Below, piece after piece: positions 7,920-15,652 of a stretch of 53,841 nt of DNA. Position numbers and translations under genes: made by a program. Position 1 is the stretch's first letter; each line of letters begins with the position of its first letter. The notes beneath the pieces were generated by a model. The model worked only from the letters and a program-made list of their open reading frames with translations. It made no database searches and was not told the DNA's origin. This DNA comes from Bacteroidales bacterium UBA6248 (GTDB lineage: Bacteria; Bacteroidota; Bacteroidia; Bacteroidales; Lentimicrobiaceae), in assembly GCA_002441345.1 (NCBI GenBank), contig DJVU01000085.1:1-53841 (forward strand). Reading direction: 5' to 3'.

Positions 7920-9254
7920 TTAGTTGTAAGGTGAAACGCCGTTGCGAATCGATGCCAGAAAGGCTGCAACCGCATTGTGCGACACTTTATGATGCTTGAA
8001 ATATTCAACCGCACGTAATTTTTCCTGCTCATCGGCCAGCAGCATATTCAGGATATTGAGCAGGTGCATTTTCATATGACCTACCTGAATACCTTTGGTG
8101 GTCAGCGATTTTACGGCTCCGAAGTTATTTGCCAGGCCAATGGCTGAGGCGATTTGCATCAGCTCGGGGGCTCCGGGATTTCCCAGAAGCTGAAGCGAAA
8201 ACCTGGCCATAGGGTGAAGGGAAGTAAGTCCGCCCACGGTTCCGATGGCTATGGGAAGCGTAAGGCTGTAGTGGAATCGCCCGTTTTGTATGCTCACTTC
8301 GGTAAGGCTGCGGTATTTACCATCGCGTGCCGCCCATGCATGTCCGCAGGCTTCAATGGCACGAAAGTCGTTTCCTGTAGCCAGAGCAACGGCATCCACA
8401 CCGTTAAAAATTCCCTTATTGTGCGTTGCAGCACGATACACATCCGCGGAAGCGATCTGAACGGCTTTTTCAAACTTCCAGGCAAATTCTTCCGCGCTGA
8501 GCGTTTCATCGATGCCGGCAAAGTCCTTTACGTCGCATTCCATCCAGGTACGAACCACGCATTCAGGAGTGAAATTCGACAGTATGGCCATGATAACCTG
8601 CAGAGGTTCTCCCCCGAATTCGTCGCTTTCGTTCACAAACTGCCGCAAACCGGCTGCATATTCTTCGAGGCAGGAGTTTATAAAATTGGCACCCATCGAA
8701 TCGCGGGTATCAAACTTCACCGAAAGCTGATAATAACCGTCAAGTCTGGAGGTCATATCCACCAGCTCCATGCCTGTAACCCCTCCTCCCCTTTTCTCCA
8801 TATTGGCAGTAATGGATGCTGTGCGCCTGAGAAGCTGTTCGCGCAGGGCGGGAAATGCGGCCTGAAGTTTCCCGAAGTTTCCGTTCCAGATAAAATGTAC
8901 CTGCCCGTTCTTGATGGTTGAAATAATTTCGGATTTAAACCCACCCAGTCCTGACCAGAACCTGGCACTGTTGGCCGCGGCGGCAATTACCGAGCTCTCC
9001 TCTATGACCATGGGAACCATATAAATGTGCCCGTTAATCATTACATTGGGTGCAATTCCGTAAGGGAAGTAGTAATTGGTCAGGGTGTTTTCGCTGAATT
9101 CGTCGAACGTCTTCTGCATATCCGCATCGCGGTGCCAGAACGAACGCAGGAGCGATTCAGCTTCTCCGGGGATTGTAAAACGGGAGGCTATCAAGGAGAG
9201 TTTCTCCTCTTTAGATAATTTAGAGAAACCCTTAAGTATATTTTTGTCTGACAT
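7920..9254 (-). CDS. mvaA: Hydroxymethylglutaryl-CoA reductase, class II type
   Basis: First gene of the mevalonate operon, 444 residues. It reduces HMG-CoA to mevalonate. Catalytic residues can be placed: Glu85-Glu86 in VIEESSVIAAA, Lys280 in THNKGIFNGVDA, Asp296 in ATGNDFRA and His393 in GIQVGHMKMH. The NAD(P)-binding DSMGANF is at 185-191. The pattern fits the bacterial class II form as in Pseudomonas mevalonii. Enzymes with this fold can work in either direction, but the neighbours point to synthesis. HMG-CoA synthase and isopentenyl-diphosphate isomerase are not in the window. A TAnnTTTG box lies about 45 bases upstream. Confidence 0.93.
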   Translation of the reverse strand: MSDKNILKGFSKLSKEEKLSLIASRFTIPGEAESLLRSFWHRDADMQKTFDEFSENTLTNYYFPYGIAPNVMINGHIYMVPMVIEESSVIAAAANSARFWSGLGGFKSEIISTIKNGQVHFIWNGNFGKLQAAFPALREQLLRRTASITANMEKRGGGVTGMELVDMTSRLDGYYQLSVKFDTRDSMGANFINSCLEEYAAGLRQFVNESDEFGGEPLQVIMAILSNFTPECVVRTWMECDVKDFAGIDETLSAEEFAWKFEKAVQIASADVYRAATHNKGIFNGVDAVALATGNDFRAIEACGHAWAARDGKYRSLTEVSIQNGRFHYSLTLPIAIGTVGGLTSLHPMARFSLQLLGNPGAPELMQIASAIGLANNFGAVKSLTTKGIQVGHMKMHLLNILNMLLADEQEKLRAVEYFKHHKVSHNAVAAFLASIRNGVSPYN

Positions 9255-9296
9255 GCTTTTTCAGTTATTGCTGCATTCTTGCGTCAGCAGCGTCTG

Positions 9297-9304
9297 CAAA
9301 AATA
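9297..9304 (-). promoter_or_regulatory. Candidate -7 box for the mevalonate operon
   Basis: The minus strand reads TATTTTTG, a TAnnTTTG match, about 43 bases before the HMG-CoA reductase ATG. No clear -33 TTTG was found, so support is moderate. Confidence 0.45.
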
Positions 9305-9698
9305 GGAATTAACACCCGCTTTCCGATTTTTTTGCCCTATAATCGTATTACAACTTGTTAACAATTAGCTGAATAATCAGTATTACCAGTGATTTTCCGA
9401 ATCAATTTTGAGGTTTGCAGAGAGCAGGCGTTAACCACCATCTCCGTGCAATTAAACAAGTTGAGAAAATAAACGGCAGAACCCGTCCTTTTGTTCAAAA
9501 AAAAATCATATTTATTAAACAATACCAACAAATCAGCTTGTATTACATATTATTCAATTCTGGCAGACAAGGCATACATTCACAGAACCGGAGATGAATT
9601 TTTATGGCTGAAATCAACTTGTCAGATTTAACTTTTTATCCTTGCACTTTAAACAAATATTGTCGTAATATTGAACGTGAAAAATACCGGGAAAACTC
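9305..9698. other. Intergenic between divergent mevalonate and nucleotidase units, with a possible 32-codon leader ORF
   Basis: This AT-rich stretch lies between two divergent transcription units. One tiny frame is worth recording: an ATG at 9604 runs 32 codons (MAEINLSDLTFYPC...) and its TGA at 9700-9702 overlaps the ATG of the next gene as ATGA. It may be a leader peptide or chance. The 60-codon frame at 9415-9597 has a random composition and is not called. A 10-base palindrome TTGTTAACAA lies near 9354-9364. Confidence 0.35.
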
Positions 9699-9917
9699 AT
9701 GAAACTATTCATCAACCAGATTGAATTCCAGATCTACCGCGGCGCGAAGGTAATGGACGCTGTCAGAGCTTACTACACTACTACCCGTCAGGATGTTCCC
9801 GCAATTTTGCCTCCTGCATTCGACAGATACGGAAATTTGCTGGAACCCGACGGAGAGCTCCTACCTGAGCAAAGAGTTTTTATCTTTGAGCCACAATTTG
9901 ATGGCCGACATGATTAA
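9699..9917 (+). CDS. Small beta-grasp-like protein coupled to the 5'-nucleotidase
   Basis: A 72-residue protein starting MKLFINQIEFQIYRGAKVMD and ending RVFIFEPQFDGRHD. The layout of two N-terminal strands, a GA-V-DAV helix start, a D-x-x-G-N-L turn and a late DGELL..QRVFI strand resembles ubiquitin-like beta-grasp folds such as ThiS/MoaD. The C-terminus lacks the Gly-Gly of sulfur carriers. Its stop lies 8 bases inside the following 5'-nucleotidase gene, so the two are probably translated together. I recall similar small proteins beside this nucleotidase in other Bacteroidota but know of no assigned function. It has no signal peptide, while its partner is exported. Confidence 0.65.
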   Translation: MKLFINQIEFQIYRGAKVMDAVRAYYTTTRQDVPAILPPAFDRYGNLLEPDGELLPEQRVFIFEPQFDGRHD

Positions 9918-11361
9918 AAACATCCTCCTTTTAGCAACCCTTGTATTCCATTCGTTAACGATCAGCGTACAGGCCGGCACACCGGTTCCTGCCGATACAA
10001 CGACACTGGTACTGCTTTCGGTAAACGATATGCATGCACGCATCGATCAGTTTCCACAGTTTATTTCACTGGTCGACAGTATTCGAAGCGAACACGAACA
10101 TGTGCTTCTGTTTTCGGCCGGCGATATGTTTACCGGCAATCCCGTGGTAGATCAGTATCCCGAAAAGGGATATCCTATCATCGAGCTTATGAACATTGCC
10201 CGCTTTGATGCCACCGCCACCGGTAATCATGAATTTGATTATGGTCAGGTGACCTTGCTGAAACGGATGAAACAGGCTGAATTTCCGTTTCTTTCGGCCA
10301 ATATTCATACTACTGCCGACAGTCCGCTGAAGTTCAGGCCCTACCACATTATCACCCTCGCAAACGGAATTAAAGTCGGGCTGATCAGCTTCATACAGCT
10401 GAATGAAGCCGGACTTCCCGACAGCCATCCAAGCAGGCTCGGAGGAATTACATTTACCGATGCCCTTGCAACAGCTCCGGCATACGCCTTCCTGCGTGAC
10501 AGCTGCGAAGTATTTGTCGCACTCACCCACCTGGGATTTGAAACCGATGTAAAACTAACGGAAGTCTTTCCTTTTCCCGACATCATTCTTGGCGGGCATA
10601 CCCACACCCTGGTTACCAACCCCCGTACTTTCAACAACGTGCCGGTGATGCAGGCAGGTTCCGGTTTGCGGCATGCAACCATTGCTGTCCTTAAAGTGGC
10701 AAACGGAAAGGTTACACATCTGGAAACACGTAACCTGGATATAAGAACCCATTCCGGCTTCAATGCCGAAGCTCTTGCTCTGGTTGAAAAATATAACGAC
10801 AATCCGGAGCTGAACCAGGTTATTGGTACTGCCGTGGCCGATATCGCAGGATCCGACGAACTGGGCAGCCTGATAACGGATGCCATGGCTTCTGTCGCTC
10901 CACTTGAAATTGCTTTCCAGAACAAGGGAGGCATCCGGACCGACAATCTGCCCAAAGGCGATATTACCATTAAAGATGTTTTCCGGCTCGATCCTTTCGG
11001 CAACGAACTCATACACTTCATGCTTTCGCTCGACGATATTAAATCGCTGATAATTAACGCATACAACAGGGAAAAATCCATCGACCTCTACCCTTCCGGA
11101 ATCACATACACCGTTATTACCGATCCTGAGGGGATGGCTGCCGACGTGGAAATACGCTTGCCCGACGGATCGCAGCCCGTCCCGGGAAAATTATATCATA
11201 CCGGTGTCAGCAGCTATGTGGCCAGCAGCTACACCTTTTCGCGCAGCAGCGAAGGTGAAAGCCTGTACATCATCACCGCCCAGTCGCTCATCAACTTTAT
11301 AAGGAACAAAAAGCTAATCGATTACAGCGGCACAAAACGGGCGTTTGTAAGGCAACCGTAA
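9910..11361 (+). CDS. Exported 5'-nucleotidase / UDP-sugar hydrolase family protein
   Basis: The 483-residue protein starts at MIKNILLLATLVFHSLTISV, a signal peptide probably cut after VQA. A second ATG at 9901 adds three residues; the longer frame upstream overlaps the small gene and is not used. The N-terminal calcineurin-like metallophosphoesterase domain shows SVNDMHARI, SAGDMFTGN, TGNHEFDYG, THLGFETD and GGHTHT, the five metal-binding blocks. The C-terminal 5_nucleotid_C domain starts near residue 290 and carries QNKGGIRTDNLP and FRLDPFGNELI, which bind the nucleotide base. It should release phosphate from nucleotides or split UDP-sugars in the periplasm. Adenine deaminase downstream suggests purine salvage. 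Confidence 0.9.
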   Translation: MIKNILLLATLVFHSLTISVQAGTPVPADTTTLVLLSVNDMHARIDQFPQFISLVDSIRSEHEHVLLFSAGDMFTGNPVVDQYPEKGYPIIELMNIARFDATATGNHEFDYGQVTLLKRMKQAEFPFLSANIHTTADSPLKFRPYHIITLANGIKVGLISFIQLNEAGLPDSHPSRLGGITFTDALATAPAYAFLRDSCEVFVALTHLGFETDVKLTEVFPFPDIILGGHTHTLVTNPRTFNNVPVMQAGSGLRHATIAVLKVANGKVTHLETRNLDIRTHSGFNAEALALVEKYNDNPELNQVIGTAVADIAGSDELGSLITDAMASVAPLEIAFQNKGGIRTDNLPKGDITIKDVFRLDPFGNELIHFMLSLDDIKSLIINAYNREKSIDLYPSGITYTVITDPEGMAADVEIRLPDGSQPVPGKLYHTGVSSYVASSYTFSRSSEGESLYIITAQSLINFIRNKKLIDYSGTKRAFVRQP

Positions 11362-11434
11362 ACACATCGCGGTTTCGGTTGTTTTCTGCATACCAAAGCA
11401 GGCAGATTGCCATTTTTCTTTAAAATCCCGATTT

Positions 11435-13123
11435 ATGAATACCCCTTCAAAGCCTTTCACCCTGAGCGGACAACTGGTTGATGTGGTTGCAGGAACCATT
11501 TATCCGGCCACGCTAACCATCCTCGACGGCCGTATCCTTTCGGTGCAGCCTGCTGAAAAAGCCGGCAACCGTTATATTTTACCCGGACTTATTGATGCAC
11601 ATGTGCACATCGAAAGTTCCATGCTTCTGCCTTCGGAGTTTGCGCGCCTTGCTGCAGTGCACGGAACCACAGGCACCGTTTCTGATCCGCACGAAATTGC
11701 CAATGTCCTGGGCGTGGATGGCGTTCGCTTTATGATGCGTAACGGACAAAAGGTACCTTTCCGCTTTACCTTTGGTGCTCCATCGTGCGTTCCGGCAACG
11801 CCCTTCGAAACATCGGGCGCGAGTCTGGGTCCCGAAGAGGTGGAGGAAATGCTTTCCTGGCCGGAGATCGGTTACCTGAGTGAAATGATGAATTATCCCG
11901 GTGTGCTCAACGGCGATGCCGGGGTGGTGGCCAAGCTTAATGCAGCCGCAAAAGCCGGCAAGCCCGTCGACGGACACGCCCCGGGACTGCTGGGAGAAGA
12001 CGCCGCCAGGTACGCATCGGCAGGCATAAGTACCGACCATGAGTGCTTCACCATGGAAGAAGCCATCGACAAAATCGGCGCCGGCATGAAAATATTGATC
12101 CGTGAAGGCAGTGCGGCACGCAATTTTGAGGCGCTTGCCGGATTGCTGCATACGCACCCGGAAATGGTGATGTTCTGTTCCGACGACAAACACCCCGACG
12201 ACCTGATAAAAGGGCATATCAACCTGCTCGTAAAGAGGGCTCTTCAAATGGGATATAATTTTATGGATGTGGTCAGAGCCTGCACGCTGAATCCGGTGAA
12301 GCATTACAGCCTCAACGCCGGATTGTTGCAAACCGGAGATCCCGCCGATTTTATTCTTGTTGATAATCTAAGCGATTTCAATGTATTAGAGACATACGTG
12401 GGTGGCCGGAAAGTAGCTGAAAACGGCGTCTCCCTGATCGAGCGCGTTGAGGAGGAAGAACCCAATCATTTCAATGCACTTTCCGTTACCCCGGATATGC
12501 TGCTGGTACCTGCCCTTGGCACACACATCCGCGTACAGTCGGCATCCGACGGACAGCTGATTACGGATGCTGTCCTGAAAGAAACTCCGTTAACAGACGG
12601 CTTTGTGGTAAGCGATCCCGCAAGGGATATTCTTAAAATTCTGGTAATGAACCGGTATCAGCCGACACCTCCGGCTATAGGTTTTGTAACGGGTTTTGGA
12701 CTCAAACACGGTGCTCTTGCATCCACCGTTGCTCACGACAGCCACAACATCATTGCCGTGGGGGTTGACGACACCTCAATAGCCCGCGCGGTGGCTATGA
12801 TTACAGAGGCACGTGGCGGCATCGCCTGTGTGGAAGGCCCCGACCCTGCGTTCGACAAGGGCGTGCTCTTACCCCTTCCGGTTGCCGGAATTATGTCGGG
12901 CGACGACGGCTATACCGTTGCCGAAAGCTACAGCAAAATCAACGAAATGTCGAAAAGGCTGGGAACTAAGCTGGAAGCGCCCTTTATGACCTTGTCGTTT
13001 ATGGCTCTGCTGGTTATACCATCCCTAAAACTTAGCGACAAAGGACTCTTCGATGGCGACACCTTCCGTTTTACGTCACTATTTTCGTCGGAAATAGAAA
13101 CCGGAACAGGACTGACTTCATAA
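11435..13123 (+). CDS. ade: Adenine deaminase
   Basis: A 562-residue amidohydrolase that turns adenine into hypoxanthine and ammonia. The metal-binding H56-x-H58 lies in GLIDAHVHIESSML. Further blocks DGHAPGL, STDHECF and FCSDDKHPDDL match the adenine deaminase family, and a C-terminal domain with TVAHDSHNIIAVG is typical. Length is near the family norm. It lies 73 bases after the 5'-nucleotidase on the same strand, which would feed adenosine-derived purines to it. No terminator is visible between the two. Confidence 0.93.
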   Translation: MNTPSKPFTLSGQLVDVVAGTIYPATLTILDGRILSVQPAEKAGNRYILPGLIDAHVHIESSMLLPSEFARLAAVHGTTGTVSDPHEIANVLGVDGVRFMMRNGQKVPFRFTFGAPSCVPATPFETSGASLGPEEVEEMLSWPEIGYLSEMMNYPGVLNGDAGVVAKLNAAAKAGKPVDGHAPGLLGEDAARYASAGISTDHECFTMEEAIDKIGAGMKILIREGSAARNFEALAGLLHTHPEMVMFCSDDKHPDDLIKGHINLLVKRALQMGYNFMDVVRACTLNPVKHYSLNAGLLQTGDPADFILVDNLSDFNVLETYVGGRKVAENGVSLIERVEEEEPNHFNALSVTPDMLLVPALGTHIRVQSASDGQLITDAVLKETPLTDGFVVSDPARDILKILVMNRYQPTPPAIGFVTGFGLKHGALASTVAHDSHNIIAVGVDDTSIARAVAMITEARGGIACVEGPDPAFDKGVLLPLPVAGIMSGDDGYTVAESYSKINEMSKRLGTKLEAPFMTLSFMALLVIPSLKLSDKGLFDGDTFRFTSLFSSEIETGTGLTS

Positions 13124-13223
13124 AAATTCGGGAGCAGGCAGCGCAAACCCTTTGTAATCAGATGTTCCAAGAGTATTTCTTTTACAAAATAATAAATCTA
13201 ATTACATGGGTTACATATACGGT

Positions 13224-13250
13224 TTTGTAAACATTATTTGTTTACCTTTG
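13224..13250 (+). promoter_or_regulatory. Promoter with palindromic operator for the ArsR-type regulator
   Basis: GTAAACA-TTATT-TGTTTAC at 13227-13245 is a perfect 7-bp-arm inverted repeat. It overlaps the -7 box TACCTTTG at 13243-13250, and a TTTG at 13224-13227 touches its left arm. The 15-base spacing between boxes is shorter than usual. A dimeric repressor bound here would block RNA polymerase. The regulator's ATG follows 26 bases later, so autoregulation is likely. Confidence 0.7.
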
Positions 13251-13276
13251 CCAAAAATATTTTAAACCCGAATATC

Positions 13277-13576
13277 ATGGCAAAGGAAGTTGTTCTTGAC
13301 ATCGTGAAGCTGGAAGCTGCGGCCAGTAAGCTGCGCGCCATAGCTCACCCCATGCGGATCGCGATCATCGACCTGCTCAGCGAAAAGAAAAAGCTCAGTG
13401 TAACTGAAATTTACGAGTATCTGAAAATTGAACAGGCAGCCGCATCACATCACCTCAATATACTGAAAAGCAAAGGCGTCCTTGTTTCGAAAAGGGAAGG
13501 CAAGCAGATTCACTATGCAGTGAAATCAGCAGCCATCAACGAAATAATCCAGTGTATCGACAAGTGTAACGGTTAA
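13277..13576 (+). CDS. ArsR-family winged-helix transcriptional regulator
   Basis: A 99-residue protein starting MAKEVVLDIVKLEAAASKLR; an upstream ATG would add 13 residues but would place translation start inside the operator region. Residues ~20-85 form the winged helix: KLRAIAHPMRIAIIDLL, then LSVTEIYEYLKIEQAAASHH with the recognition helix, then the wing VSKREGKQIHYAV. The CxC metal site of classic ArsR is absent; only a cysteine pair near the C-terminus (C-x3-C, IQCIDKCNG) is seen, so its signal is unknown. It is monocistronic, with its own operator upstream and a strong terminator after it. Confidence 0.88.
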   Translation: MAKEVVLDIVKLEAAASKLRAIAHPMRIAIIDLLSEKKKLSVTEIYEYLKIEQAAASHHLNILKSKGVLVSKREGKQIHYAVKSAAINEIIQCIDKCNG

Positions 13577-13603
13577 TCCGTTCAGGTTAATCCAACCGCA
13601 AAC

Positions 13604-13647
13604 AATCCGGGGAGAATACAGTTGTGTTCTTCCCGGATTGCTTTTTA
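13604..13647 (+). terminator. Rho-independent terminator after the ArsR-type gene
   Basis: A long stem, AATCCGGGGAGAA... pairing with ...TTCTTCCCGGATT, closes over a short loop and is followed by CTTTTTAT. It ends the regulator transcript. Confidence 0.85.
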
Positions 13648-13664
13648 TATCATTTTACTGATTT

Positions 13665-15452
13665 CTAATCCAGCTGCCACTCCTCCTCAACGGTCCAGTT
13701 GGCACGGAGTTCGGTCTCTTTGTGGAAATAGGAAACCGGCTCGGCTTGTTTTTTCTGAAGATAATTTCCCGTATCCCACATACCGTTTCCATTCAGGTCG
13801 TGGATGGCACGAAAACGGTATTTGCGCGGACTCAGGAACGGAAAATCAATTTCGGCATCGCCATAAATTATGTGCCGGGCCATCACACTTTCCTTTTCTC
13901 CCAGCATCTCTACAATATACGATCTGCTGCTACCCCCGGTTTTTATTATCAGTTTTATCGAACCCGTCTCTTCTTCGGTCAGTGTCCTGAAGCGGAATGC
14001 CGTGCTGTCGTTCGGGAAACCAAAAATACTTACCAGAGCGCTGTCTTTCAGCTCAAGTCGATAGGACACCCCTGCTTTCCACGGATACTTCAGCATGAGT
14101 TTCATCTTCAGGGAGTCGGCAAAGGTCAGTTCCGGTTTCAGGCTGAGCGAATCGGCAAAAAACCGAATGCGAGCCGTATCCATCAGAACCAGAGGGTCGC
14201 TGCTTGTAATCACCAGCGGCAATCCGGGTTTGATGCGGTTTGCACTTATACCGGCGGTAAGCGTGGGCTGGCGCTTGGGTGGAACGGCCAGCTGCCCTCT
14301 TGCAGAGGCAGGCGGAGGAGGCACCAGCGTCAGATTCAAAGTATCCTGCACCCGGCCGTTGGCAGTAACTTCCAGCATCAGAGTGTCGGAAACCGGCTTC
14401 GGCACCCAAAGTGTAACGGTATCGCGACGGCTGCTAAAAGCTGTCAGCAGCCAGTCGCCCTCCATTTCAGGTTTCAGCGAACGTAACTGCAACGATTTCA
14501 CCGGTTGCCTGAAATAAAGGGCAACGACATTCTGCCGCAGCACCGTCCCCTTTTGCAAACGTTGTGTGGTATCGCTTTCGCGGAATTGATAAAGGATATA
14601 CGAAGGTTCCTTCCGCAACGGAGCCGCTTTCAGGGTATCCGGCGAAAGACTGTCGTGCACCTGTGCCGTACCGGCCACCGGGATCGTATCGGCCACCTTC
14701 AGGGAATCGGCTGCAACATCCGTTTTCACTGTATTGGTAACAGAGCTGTCGGGCAGTTTCAACCCGACAGAAGGCCCCTGAAACAATGAAAGATCGTGGG
14801 GCCGCACCAGCGAATCAGAAAACGCGATATCCTCGGTTGGCATATCGTACAGGTAATTTCCATTGATATCACTCAGTGCAAACATCTTATACTCCCCTTC
14901 ACGCAGATTTGCAAGCCGGAATGCCCCCTGATCGTTGGTGCGGGCAACGTAATAGGGGCGTGTGGTATAGGGAATGCTGTCAGCAATACTATCGTAAAGC
15001 ATCACCAGCGCACCTTTTACAGGCTGACGTGTAAAGGCGTTGATAACCTTCCCCGCAAGGGAAAGCGAATCAATCACCGGACCTGTGGCGATGGTGAAAT
15101 TATAGGCAGCCAGGGGATTCGACTCGGTAAGATCCACAATGGCATCGCCGAAAAAGAAGTTGTACGTGGTATTTTCCTTCAAAGGCTCTTTAAACCGCAT
15201 TATCAGATTTTTACCCCTTTGCAGGAAATCCGGCTGTTCCGACAAAGGAGGCGAGACCATCAGCTGATTATTGATATCCTTGAGCGATATAAATTCACTG
15301 AAGGTAAGTGTTACCCTGTCGTCGCTGAAATTCACGCTCTGGTTTTCGGGTACCGAACGTATAACTTCGGGCGGTGTAGTGTCCTTAGGTCCGCCCGTAG
15401 GAGCTACAGGCTGCGCACAGGCAGCAAGCAGCAACAGGCCGGAGACCAGCAT
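13665..15452 (-). CDS. Lipoprotein with N-terminal SbsA/Big_5 Ig-like domain
   Basis: From the ATG at 15452 the protein has 595 residues and a short lipoprotein signal, MLVSGLLLLAAC, with the acylated cysteine at 12, followed by PTGGPKDTTPPEV as in many Bacteroidota Ig-like lipoproteins. The first ~110 residues form a Big_5/SbsA-type domain (NQSVNFSDDRVTLTFSEFIS). A carboxypeptidase-regulatory-like beta-sandwich follows around 140-210 (LAGKVINAFTRQPVKGALVM). The longer frame begins with TTG at 15509, but that codon lies in a CATCTTTG promoter-like box, so it is unlikely to be the start; a GTG six bases upstream of the ATG is possible. It is a surface or periplasmic protein of unknown role. 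Confidence 0.8.
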   Translation of the reverse strand: MLVSGLLLLAACAQPVAPTGGPKDTTPPEVIRSVPENQSVNFSDDRVTLTFSEFISLKDINNQLMVSPPLSEQPDFLQRGKNLIMRFKEPLKENTTYNFFFGDAIVDLTESNPLAAYNFTIATGPVIDSLSLAGKVINAFTRQPVKGALVMLYDSIADSIPYTTRPYYVARTNDQGAFRLANLREGEYKMFALSDINGNYLYDMPTEDIAFSDSLVRPHDLSLFQGPSVGLKLPDSSVTNTVKTDVAADSLKVADTIPVAGTAQVHDSLSPDTLKAAPLRKEPSYILYQFRESDTTQRLQKGTVLRQNVVALYFRQPVKSLQLRSLKPEMEGDWLLTAFSSRRDTVTLWVPKPVSDTLMLEVTANGRVQDTLNLTLVPPPPASARGQLAVPPKRQPTLTAGISANRIKPGLPLVITSSDPLVLMDTARIRFFADSLSLKPELTFADSLKMKLMLKYPWKAGVSYRLELKDSALVSIFGFPNDSTAFRFRTLTEEETGSIKLIIKTGGSSRSYIVEMLGEKESVMARHIIYGDAEIDFPFLSPRKYRFRAIHDLNGNGMWDTGNYLQKKQAEPVSYFHKETELRANWTVEEEWQLD

Positions 15453-15652
15453 GCGCACCAGACTATGTATTGGAACAGGTTTCAGGGTTTTTGGTTTTTT
15501 AAAATGCAAAGATGGGAATTTTTTGAACAGTACCCTTCCGGCCGTTCAGATAATCATGCAGTACGATCCGGCGTTATAGCAGGAAACACACGGTCACAGC
15601 CTGCCGTTCCCTGAACGGTTTTCACTATCTTTACAACGCATCAATCGTGCCT

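Noticed and set aside
8154..8921. 255-residue plus-strand frame inside HMG-CoA reductase
   Set aside because: Antisense shadow of a gene with all catalytic residues present.
9415..9597. 60-residue frame between the divergent units
   Set aside because: Composition looks random, there is no promoter at a sensible distance, and it runs over an A-rich stretch.
13665..15509. TTG start at 15509 for the Ig-like lipoprotein
   Set aside because: The codon lies inside a promoter-like CATCTTTG box, and the ATG at 15452 gives a lipoprotein signal directly.
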